Assembly: GCA_002369025.1 (NCBI GenBank)
Contig: DFDV01000145.1
Location: forward strand, 1-5,895
Length of the DNA stretch: 5,895 nt
Origin: Treponema sp. UBA3819
Lineage (GTDB): Bacteria > Spirochaetota > Spirochaetia > Treponematales > Treponemataceae
Reading direction: 5' to 3'
Below the pieces are notes generated by a model. It saw only the letters and a program-made list of their open reading frames with translations. It made no database searches and was not told the DNA's origin. Below, one piece after another: positions 1-5,712 of the stretch. The position numbers and the translations under genes are program-made. Numbering within the stretch: the stretch's first letter is position 1; each line of letters opens with the position of its first letter.

Positions 1-278
1 TGCTTTGTGTTTTCGCTGATTTTGTCGTAGGCATCATGGTCTGTCAGAACCTGATAGTCTGCAATCAAAATCATTGTAGGAACGCCCATTTTTGAAAGGC
101 GAACCCGGTTTTTAAGGGAGCCGAAATAATGTCCGATATGGAGTCTTCCTGTGGGGCGGTCTCCGGTAAGGACCCTGTATTTTTTTGGATTGACTGCAAT
201 GTCGGCTTCGATTTTTTCGCTTACGCGCATTGCTTCGGCGAGTATTTTATCTGTATTTGTTTCAAACTCTTCTGACAT
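1..278 (-). CDS. trpS: Tryptophanyl-tRNA synthetase, N-terminal part (runs off left edge)
   Basis: Only the first 92 codons are present; the C-terminal part lies beyond the left edge. The enzyme is a cytoplasmic class Ic aminoacyl-tRNA synthetase that activates tryptophan with ATP and charges tRNA-Trp. The segment TGDRPTGRLHIGHYFGSL (residues 38-55) contains a perfect HIGH ATP-binding motif at 47-50. It is followed by PTMILIADYQVLTD (67-80), the Rossmann strand and helix typical of TrpS rather than TyrS. About 34 residues precede the conserved core, which is longer than in short-form TrpS proteins. The start is chosen because AAGGA sits 7 bases upstream of the ATG. That ribosome binding site lies in the 3' arm of the hairpin at 282-313. 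The KMSKS loop is outside the window, so completeness cannot be judged. Confidence 0.93.
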   Translation of the reverse strand, partial: MSEEFETNTDKILAEAMRVSEKIEADIAVNPKKYRVLTGDRPTGRLHIGHYFGSLKNRVRLSKMGVPTMILIADYQVLTDHDAYDKISENTK

Positions 279-313
279 AAAAAAATCCTTGTAGTAAAGT
301 CTACAAGGATTTT
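279..313 (-). terminator. Hairpin with T-run; terminator-like and overlapping the trpS ribosome binding site
   Basis: A perfect inverted repeat with 13-bp arms (282-294 and 301-313) and a 6-base loop. Read on the minus strand, the 3' arm runs into seven T residues (285-279), the layout of an intrinsic terminator. It lies 15 bases after the stop codon of the solute-binding protein gene. The stem has only four G/C pairs, so termination may be partial. The 3' arm includes AAGGA (290-286), the trpS Shine-Dalgarno sequence, and the T-run ends at the trpS ATG. The structure could therefore end transcription from the upstream gene, mask the trpS ribosome binding site in any read-through RNA, or do both. 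The plus strand has only four T residues after the stem, so it is unlikely to act in that direction. Confidence 0.7.
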
Positions 314-337
314 AGCAAATCTTACGAACTAATACAA
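309..337 (-). promoter_or_regulatory. Candidate trpS promoter
   Basis: On the minus strand, TTGTAT (337-332) and TAAAAT (314-309) are 17 bases apart, a sigma-70-like arrangement with a good -10 and a weak -35. The -35 overlaps the last codons of the solute-binding protein gene. The -10 overlaps the 5' arm of the hairpin. Predicted initiation near 302 would drop most of the 5' arm, so this RNA could not form the hairpin and its ribosome binding site would stay open. This is inferred from pattern alone. Confidence 0.4.
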
Positions 338-1921
338 CAGATTGTTTTTTTTGGCGTACTCAATTCCGTCATCGTTCCATTTTTTTCCGCCGACTTTCTT
401 AAAGTCTTCTATCCACTGATTCCAGTTATCCCTGGTAAGTTCTCGTCTTTCCGTGATGAATTCCAGAAGCCCCTGTTCAAAGAAACGCTTTAAGTCTGCA
501 TTTGGTGCCGGCATTGCGTCTGAGCCGATTGCAGGCGTATAGGGAAGTTTGTCCATCTGGTTCAATACATCCAGCGCAGACATTTTTTTGTGGGAATATT
601 CCGTAATGTAAGTGGGATAGCGGGAATATAGTTCAATAGGACCGTTGTAAAAGACGTAGGCACTGAGCTGAAAAAGCGGCTGAACGGTAGCTTTTGAAAA
701 TCCTTTTTTTGGATCAGGCAGACCGTCAACTACGGGAACTCCGTGCTCATTCTTTACATAATTTACGCCTTCTACACCCCAGCCGAGAAGATAGTAACCT
801 TCCTCGCTGCTCATCCATTCAAACAGACGGGCAATGGCTTCTTTTTTTCCGGCCTTTATGGCATTTTTGCTAATTGAGGTGATACGGTAGCCCTGTATGA
901 AACAGCCTGTTGAGCAGTCACCGTGAGGTCCTGTAGGCGGATTAATGACAATCCACTCTCCGTTGGGGAAGTTTTTATCAAAGGGTTTGTAGTTTCCTTC
1001 TGCGGCAAGGGCGGCATTCTGTTCTCTCATGATGCCGAATCTTCCCTGTTTCCAGGCAGCCCGGAAATCGTCCTTTTTGTAGGCCATCCAGTTGGGGTCT
1101 ATGACTTTTTCCTTTGCCATCTGTTTTACATAAGAAAGGGCTTCAAAATATTCAGGGCGGAGAACATTGAGACCGGGATGCTCTTTCTGCATGCTCCAGG
1201 TTCCTGCAACTCCAAAGGCTCCCATAATCGGCTCAAAACGGCGGCCAAGACCTTCCTGATGTGTGTACAGTTCGATAAAGGCTCCATAGCCCCAGGTATC
1301 ATCTATTCCGTTTCTGTCGGGATCGTCGTAGGTAAAGGCTCTCATGACTTTCATAAAGTCTTCTGTAGTAACCGGTACGTGAAGCTTCAGTTTGTCCAGC
1401 CAGTCTTTTCTGATGACGACACCTTCATTGCGGGGAATTGAACCAGGGGTGGCAAAGCCGTAGGAGTGTCCGTTTACTGTCGTGTACTGTATGCTGTTTT
1501 TGTCGAACATGAGTTTTGTGCGGGTTGGCATCATAGCATACATGTCATCTACTTCTGCCAGCATGCCGTTTTTAATCATGTTGAGCCAGGGTTCACGGTT
1601 TACGGTAAAAATATCCGGCAGTTGTTTTGCCGCGGCTGCTGCATTCAATTTGGCGTCTCTGTCATGCGTACTTGAAGGCAGCATGGTGAGTTTAAGTTCT
1701 ATGCCAAGTTTTTTGCGTATGATGTCATAAGCAATCCAGTTGCGGGGCGGTTCTCCTGCCTCACTGACGGTTCCACCATACCACATGGACAGTTCTATAA
1801 GTCCGTCTTTGTTTTTAACAGGTTCCTTCAGATCTTGCTTTGTTTTTTTTGCACCTGTAAGACAGATTGCCATGACCGCAATTCCCAGACAGGCAATGCT
1901 CGTTGTTAATGATTTTTTCAT
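329..1921 (-). CDS. Family 1 extracellular solute-binding protein (LipO-like, ABC importer)
   Basis: A 530-residue exported binding protein of the long LipO/YtcQ-like group that delivers sugars or related solutes to an ABC importer; the ligand cannot be read from sequence. The N-terminus has a basic start (MKKS), a hydrophobic segment (about 9-22) and LTGA at 21-24. The segment DDPDRNGIDDTWGYG (199-213) is the Asp/Asn-rich, probably calcium-binding loop common in this group. LFEWMSSEEGYYLLGWGVEGVNY further on is also typical. The start is set by GAGG five bases upstream (1930-1927). A start at 1948 is possible in frame but would put this site inside the gene. LTGA fits a lipobox except that Ala replaces Cys, so signal peptidase I cleavage after Ala24 may apply; Cys20 (MAIC) is a poor alternative lipobox. 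No permease or ATPase gene is visible nearby, so it looks like an orphan binding protein or the end of a separated system. Confidence 0.9.
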   Translation of the reverse strand: MKKSLTTSIACLGIAVMAICLTGAKKTKQDLKEPVKNKDGLIELSMWYGGTVSEAGEPPRNWIAYDIIRKKLGIELKLTMLPSSTHDRDAKLNAAAAAKQLPDIFTVNREPWLNMIKNGMLAEVDDMYAMMPTRTKLMFDKNSIQYTTVNGHSYGFATPGSIPRNEGVVIRKDWLDKLKLHVPVTTEDFMKVMRAFTYDDPDRNGIDDTWGYGAFIELYTHQEGLGRRFEPIMGAFGVAGTWSMQKEHPGLNVLRPEYFEALSYVKQMAKEKVIDPNWMAYKKDDFRAAWKQGRFGIMREQNAALAAEGNYKPFDKNFPNGEWIVINPPTGPHGDCSTGCFIQGYRITSISKNAIKAGKKEAIARLFEWMSSEEGYYLLGWGVEGVNYVKNEHGVPVVDGLPDPKKGFSKATVQPLFQLSAYVFYNGPIELYSRYPTYITEYSHKKMSALDVLNQMDKLPYTPAIGSDAMPAPNADLKRFFEQGLLEFITERRELTRDNWNQWIEDFKKVGGKKWNDDGIEYAKKNNLLY

Positions 1922-1953
1922 ACATACCTCAGATATATGTTTATACAATTTTC

Positions 1954-1983
1954 ATTATATCATAAGAAATCTTTTTCTGTAAA
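1954..1983 (-). promoter_or_regulatory. Promoter of the solute-binding protein gene (extended -10)
   Basis: On the minus strand, TTTACA (1983-1978) and a perfect TATAAT (1959-1954) are 18 bases apart. The -10 is preceded by TG plus one base, forming an extended -10. Predicted initiation near 1947 leaves a leader of about 26 bases that holds the GAGG ribosome binding site. This is the strongest sigma-70-like promoter in the window. Confidence 0.65.
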
Positions 1984-1998
1984 TTGCCTGTATTTGGA

Positions 1999-2027
1999 TT
2001 TTCATTTTTCAGCGTTATCGCTATACT
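1999..2027 (+). promoter_or_regulatory. Candidate folC promoter, probably giving a leaderless mRNA
   Basis: TATACT (2022-2027) ends 7 bases before the folC ATG, so the predicted first transcribed base is at or next to the A of the start codon. A weak -35, TTTTCA (1999-2004), lies 17 bases upstream. No purine-rich Shine-Dalgarno sequence is present before the ATG, which fits leaderless translation. The call rests on sequence pattern and spacing. Confidence 0.5.
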
Positions 2028-2034
2028 CAATGCC

Positions 2035-3423
2035 ATGTCACAGTATGCTTGTCTTGATGATTTACAGGTCTGGTTGGATGATTATTTGAACTTTGAGCGT
2101 AATCCAAAAAAAAATATTTTCTGGCTGGATACCATGCAGTATTTGTGCTCTCTTTTTGATGAGCCCCAGAAAAGTGCCCCTGCTTTTCATATTGCAGGTT
2201 CCAAGGGGAAAGGCTCTGTTTCTGCAATGATTGCATCGATTCTGGATGCGGCAGGCTATAAAAGCGGACTCTATACTTCTCCTCACATCCTTGATTTTGT
2301 AGAACGAATTGGTTCAGCACACGGTCCTTTTGCAGAAGATGTCTATAAAAAAGCGGCTGACGAGCTGCGAAAGAAAATCTCAGGACTTTCTGCTGACAGC
2401 CTTCCCGGAGGACGGGCAATTACCTGGTTTGAACTGGTGACTCTCTACGCTTTTCTCTGTTTCCGTGAAGCGAAAAGTGATTACATGGTTCTGGAAACTG
2501 GTCTGGGAGGACGACTGGACGCAACCAATGTGGTTCTGCCAAAGGTGACTTGTATTACGCCTATTGAACTTGAGCACAGGGAATTTTTAGGAAACACGAT
2601 TGAAGAAATTGCGGGTGAAAAGGCAGGCATCATAAAGGAAGGAGTACCGCTTGTAGTTTCCAGACAAAAGGCGGAAGCCAGGTCTGTCTTTGAAACTGTC
2701 GCAAAGAAAAAAAATGCAGAAATTTGTTTTATAGACGAAGTGACACAGATACAGAGCTGCTTTTCCTTTGAAAATGACAGTAAAAAATCTGCCATTATGA
2801 AGACGGTGATTTCATCTACACTTTTCCGCCGTCCCATACATGCTGACTTACGTTTGTTAGGAGCATTTCAGGCGGAAAATGCAGCCCTGGCGGCGGTAGC
2901 GGTAAAAACTGCAATTCCTGATTTGGATGAGACTTTTATCGAAAAAGGACTGGAAAAAGCCCTTCTTCCGGGCAGATTTGAAGTAATTTCCCTGAAAAAA
3001 ACGCAAAAATGTGAAAAAAATGAAAGCCAAAAACGACCGTTCGTTATACTTGATGGAGCCCATACGGTAAACAGCGTAACTTTTACACTGGAAACATTCA
3101 GGTCTCTTTTTGGAGAAAGTGATGCTCACCTGCTTTTTGCCTGTGCCGCCGACAAGGATATGAAAGACATTGCACCCCTGTTTTCAAAAGGTTTTTCCCG
3201 TATTACGCTAACTAAGCCGGGGGCTGTTAAAGAAAGCAATCTTACAGCCCTTACAGAGGCTTTTGATGAGGCGGGCTTAAAATATATCTGCCGGGAAGAT
3301 TTTGTGGCAGCGATTCATGAAGCCCTGGATAATGCAGAAAAAGCCGGCATTCCGCTGCTGGTAACCGGCTCCTTCTATCTGCTTGCGGAAGTAAAAAAAA
3401 TCCTGCAGGAATATCAGGCTTAA
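2035..3423 (+). CDS. folC: Folylpolyglutamate synthase / dihydrofolate synthase
   Basis: A 462-residue cytoplasmic Mur-ligase-superfamily enzyme that adds glutamate to folates using ATP, and in many bacteria also makes dihydrofolate from dihydropteroate. The P-loop GSKGKGS is at 55-61, YTSPH at 80-84 (Ser in the folate/metal loop), ETGLGGRLDATN at 154-165, and IELEH followed by LGNTIEEIAGEKAGIIK from 177. Glu154 and His181 are 27 residues apart, like the magnesium ligands of E. coli FolC. LLPGRFEV and DGAHT (340-344) mark the C-terminal domain, which ends with the typical GSFYLLAEV. Two motif positions differ from the usual form: Glu180 where Asp is common (GLDH) and Thr344 where Asn is usual (AHNP). 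A Lys-rich stretch (about 322-336) looks like a surface insertion. The ATG at 2035 is chosen over the in-frame TTG at 1984 because homology begins there and a -10 lies between them. Whether it has both activities cannot be told. Confidence 0.92.
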   Translation: MSQYACLDDLQVWLDDYLNFERNPKKNIFWLDTMQYLCSLFDEPQKSAPAFHIAGSKGKGSVSAMIASILDAAGYKSGLYTSPHILDFVERIGSAHGPFAEDVYKKAADELRKKISGLSADSLPGGRAITWFELVTLYAFLCFREAKSDYMVLETGLGGRLDATNVVLPKVTCITPIELEHREFLGNTIEEIAGEKAGIIKEGVPLVVSRQKAEARSVFETVAKKKNAEICFIDEVTQIQSCFSFENDSKKSAIMKTVISSTLFRRPIHADLRLLGAFQAENAALAAVAVKTAIPDLDETFIEKGLEKALLPGRFEVISLKKTQKCEKNESQKRPFVILDGAHTVNSVTFTLETFRSLFGESDAHLLFACAADKDMKDIAPLFSKGFSRITLTKPGAVKESNLTALTEAFDEAGLKYICREDFVAAIHEALDNAEKAGIPLLVTGSFYLLAEVKKILQEYQA

Positions 3424-3430
3424 AATTTTA
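3421..3430. other. Palindrome joining the convergent folC and alr stop codons
   Basis: TAAAATTTTA is a perfect 10-bp palindrome whose two ends are the TAA stop codons of folC (plus strand) and alr (minus strand). Only 4 bases separate the genes. No GC-rich hairpin with a T-run lies in this gap, so each transcript must end inside the opposite gene or overlap it. Confidence 0.8.
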
Positions 3431-4576
3431 CTGGTTTACGAATACGCGCGGAACTCTTTTTGTTATTGTACTGGTGATTTCGTAAGAAATAGTGCCGGTA
3501 GCATCAGCAAGTTCCTGAGCCGTCAGCACTGCCCCGCTCTCTTCTGGCCCGAAAAGTACGGCATCGCTCCACCGTTCCACCGGGTCATTACCTGTGTCAA
3601 TCATGCACTGGTCCATACAGATTCGTCCGCGTACAGGATATGCCTTTCCCTTTACGGCAACCTGCAGATGAGGAGCAAGCCTTCTGAAAAGTCCGTCTGC
3701 GTATCCTATGGGAAGAACTCCCGTCATGGTGTCTTCTTTTGCCGTCCATGTGTGCCCGTATGAAACGGACATGCCTTTTTTAATCGGGCGGATTGAAAGC
3801 ACTTTTGTCATCAGGGCCATTACGGGCTTCAAATCTACCGAAATCTTTTTTTCTTCATAATATGTGCGGGGCTTTCCGTCAGGATAGTAGCCGTAGACAA
3901 TAATACCGGGACGAACCATGTCAAGGTGATATTCAGGTTTTTCCAGTGTGGCGGCAGAATTACAGCAGTGGCAGATTCCTGGATTGATTCCCGCGGCCTT
4001 TACATTTTCAATGGCTTCTGTAAAGCGTGCAAATTGTCTTGCCGTGTAAGCGTCGTCTTCCTCTGCCGGTGAATCGGAAACGGCAAAATGAGTGCACATG
4101 CCGCCGAGTTCAAGACAGCCTGTGGAAATAATATGGCGGGCAAGGTTTGCGGCATCTTCGGGATAACAGCCTATGCGTCCCATGCCTGTATCAATTGCAA
4201 GGTGTACGGGATAGTTTTTCCTTTCAGCCTTCTTTACTGCAGCGGCTACAAGGTCGGCGTAGTCTGCGTCAAATACAAAGGGTGTAATGTCATTTTCGAC
4301 AAGATCATCCATTTCTTCCGGCTGACAGAGACTTAAAAGTAAAAGAGGAGCCTGGATTCCTGCTTCCCTCAGTTCAATTCCCTCGCTTATGGCTGCAATT
4401 GCAAGAAAGTCAGCACCGCATTCAAGGGCGATTTTTGCACATTCCACTGCCCCGTGCCCGTATGCATTTGCCTTTACCGCCACGCACATTTTAGTTTTTG
4501 GGGCAAGTCTATTTTTTATTTGAATGAGATTGTGTCTCAGATTATTCGTATAGATTTTCGCTATTGTCGCTCGCAT
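3428..4576 (-). CDS. alr: Alanine racemase
   Basis: A 382-residue PLP enzyme (fold type III) that interconverts L- and D-alanine for peptidoglycan; length is normal. VKANAYGHG (34-42) carries the PLP lysine Lys35. DTGMGRIG (129-136) holds the conserved Arg134. MVRPG (220-224) supplies Arg222, the residue facing the PLP ring nitrogen. SVSYGHTWTA (270-279) contains the second catalytic base Tyr273, and GRICMDQ (317-323) the substrate-site Met321. The residue before IDTGMGRIG is Ala127, where the Geobacillus enzyme has a carbamylated lysine (HLKMDTG). The start at 4576 is preferred to the in-frame ATG at 4621: homology begins at MRATIAKIYTNNLRHN, and a good promoter ends 7 bases before this ATG, inside the longer reading frame. 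No Shine-Dalgarno sequence precedes either ATG. The gene converges on folC and diverges from the lipoprotein gene. Confidence 0.95.
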   Translation of the reverse strand: MRATIAKIYTNNLRHNLIQIKNRLAPKTKMCVAVKANAYGHGAVECAKIALECGADFLAIAAISEGIELREAGIQAPLLLLSLCQPEEMDDLVENDITPFVFDADYADLVAAAVKKAERKNYPVHLAIDTGMGRIGCYPEDAANLARHIISTGCLELGGMCTHFAVSDSPAEEDDAYTARQFARFTEAIENVKAAGINPGICHCCNSAATLEKPEYHLDMVRPGIIVYGYYPDGKPRTYYEEKKISVDLKPVMALMTKVLSIRPIKKGMSVSYGHTWTAKEDTMTGVLPIGYADGLFRRLAPHLQVAVKGKAYPVRGRICMDQCMIDTGNDPVERWSDAVLFGPEESGAVLTAQELADATGTISYEITSTITKRVPRVFVNQ

Positions 4577-4583
4577 GTTTCTG

Positions 4584-4612
4584 ATTGTAGGACTTTGTGT
4601 GGAATTAGGCAA
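4584..4612 (-). promoter_or_regulatory. Candidate alr promoter, probably giving a leaderless mRNA
   Basis: On the minus strand, TTGCCT (4612-4607) and TACAAT (4589-4584) are exactly 17 bases apart. Seven bases (CAGAAAC) separate the -10 from the ATG at 4576, so initiation is predicted at or next to the start codon. No Shine-Dalgarno sequence is seen. The geometry matches that at folC. Confidence 0.6.
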
Positions 4613-4644
4613 TATTAACATTTATGCTTTTTTTGCCGACATTA

Positions 4645-4673
4645 TTGAATAGAATGTATTTTTCCAATATACT
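4645..4673 (+). promoter_or_regulatory. Candidate promoter for the lipoprotein-thrC operon
   Basis: TTGAAT (4645-4650) and TATACT (4668-4673) are 17 bases apart. Predicted initiation near 4680 gives a leader of about 25 bases that includes the GGGGA site before the lipoprotein ATG. It diverges from the alr promoter, with 32 bases between the two -35 elements; no clear operator repeat is seen between them. Confidence 0.6.
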
Positions 4674-4704
4674 ATCTTAATTCAGAAATGTGGGGATTTA
4701 TACA

Positions 4705-5697
4705 ATGAAATTGTACAAAAGAGTTCTTGCGCTTACTACTGCAGCTGCATCGCTGCTTATTATATCTTGTGGAACAACCTCGTCCGTAACAGAGGCAAAT
4801 GAAGTTACTGAAGTTCAGCAGGAAAGTGTTACAGAGACACCGGAAGTGTCTTCTCCTGAGACAGTGACTTCCTCCGATTATGATCTGTATAAAAATAAAA
4901 TCGACGGACTTTCACTTAAACTGGTTTCTGCTCCCAAGCCCACGACAAAAGGCCGGGCATTTCCCTCTCCTTTCAGCGTAAAAGTGACTAAATCTGCGGA
5001 CGGTACTCCGGCAGAAAATGTTGAGCTTACCGTACAGTATCCGGTTTCAAAAAAAGATGAAGTCGTTCAGTACGGAGAAGTCAAAATCAATTCCAACGCC
5101 AATGGTACGGCAAATTTTACTCCGCCCGTTCCAAAAATTGCCGTCAATGATACCGTTATGATTTTTCCGTCAGGAGACATGACAAATGAAGATATCGCTG
5201 CTGCGGCCAAACTTGCCGGTGTAAGTGCAGCCTATCAGGTACGCACCAATCTCCTGCAGTCCGGCGGCTGTATTGCCCTTGTTGATTATGCCCAGAACGG
5301 AACTCCGATTACCAATAATTCAGTTTCATCTTCAAATCTGCTCACGGAAATGATGAAAAAAGGCTTTGTCCGCGTGGGAAATATTGACTTCACTAAGGAA
5401 GTCATCTCTGGCAATAAAGATACAGTCTATGCCGCCGCAAAGCCCATGATTGGAACTTCTTCCGCATATTTGATTTTTGGAACGGTAAAATATGAACAGG
5501 TCATCACACAGATTGACGGCGGTTATACCTGCACTCTGCTTGCTGATGTTACCTGTCTGAACATGAAAGACGGTTCTGTACTCTACCACACAGTCAAGAC
5601 AGCCACTGCAAGTGACGCAAAGGACTGGAATGTTCTGCCCAAAGCCCGTTCTGAACTGGCAAAACAGATTGCAGATGCCGTATATTACGGACTCTAA
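4705..5697 (+). CDS. Lipoprotein with Ig-like and CsgG/LpoB-like parts, function unknown
   Basis: A 330-residue envelope lipoprotein. The signal peptide (MKLYKRVLAL onward) ends in the lipobox IISC, predicting lipidation at Cys22. Residues 23-57 form a Thr/Ser/Val/Glu-rich linker with recurring VTE. Residues about 65-157 read like a bacterial Ig-like domain: FSVKVTKSADGTPAENVELTV, then GEVKINSNANGTANFTPP. Residues about 187-330 resemble the CsgG/LpoB/LPP20-type fold: CIALVDY as first strand, LLTEMMKKGFVRVGN, AYLIFGTVKYEQ, then a strand pair ending LNMKDGSVLYH and a C-terminal helix ARSELAKQIADAVYYGL. These assignments come from pattern, not a search. The start at 4705 is preferred to the in-frame GTG at 4690, because GGGGA lies 9 bases upstream of it and the signal peptide starts there. 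It probably shares a transcript with thrC, but that does not point to a threonine role. Possible jobs include outer-membrane assembly or anchoring. Confidence 0.8.
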   Translation: MKLYKRVLALTTAAASLLIISCGTTSSVTEANEVTEVQQESVTETPEVSSPETVTSSDYDLYKNKIDGLSLKLVSAPKPTTKGRAFPSPFSVKVTKSADGTPAENVELTVQYPVSKKDEVVQYGEVKINSNANGTANFTPPVPKIAVNDTVMIFPSGDMTNEDIAAAAKLAGVSAAYQVRTNLLQSGGCIALVDYAQNGTPITNNSVSSSNLLTEMMKKGFVRVGNIDFTKEVISGNKDTVYAAAKPMIGTSSAYLIFGTVKYEQVITQIDGGYTCTLLADVTCLNMKDGSVLYHTVKTATASDAKDWNVLPKARSELAKQIADAVYYGL

Positions 5698-5712
5698 CAT
5701 AAGGAAAAGCAT

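Noticed and set aside
923..1441. A 172-codon open frame on the plus strand opposite the solute-binding protein gene
   Set aside because: It lies wholly inside a well-supported gene on the other strand, lacks recognisable motifs and is explained by codon bias of the real gene.
1984..2034. TTG at 1984 as the folC start, adding 17 residues
   Set aside because: The added residues match no FolC N-terminus, there is no ribosome binding site, and the candidate promoter lies within this stretch.
2027..2419. A 130-codon minus-strand frame across the folC start
   Set aside because: It overlaps the conserved P-loop region of folC and reads as low-information sequence without domain features.
3391..3415. 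Possible alr terminator: TCCTGCAGGA followed on the minus strand by a T-run
   Set aside because: The palindrome can form only about three base pairs around a four-base loop, too weak for an intrinsic terminator, and it lies in the folC coding end.
5332..5712. A 126-codon minus-strand frame opposite the lipoprotein gene
   Set aside because: It is antisense to the conserved C-terminal domain, is Cys-rich without pattern and has no ribosome binding site.
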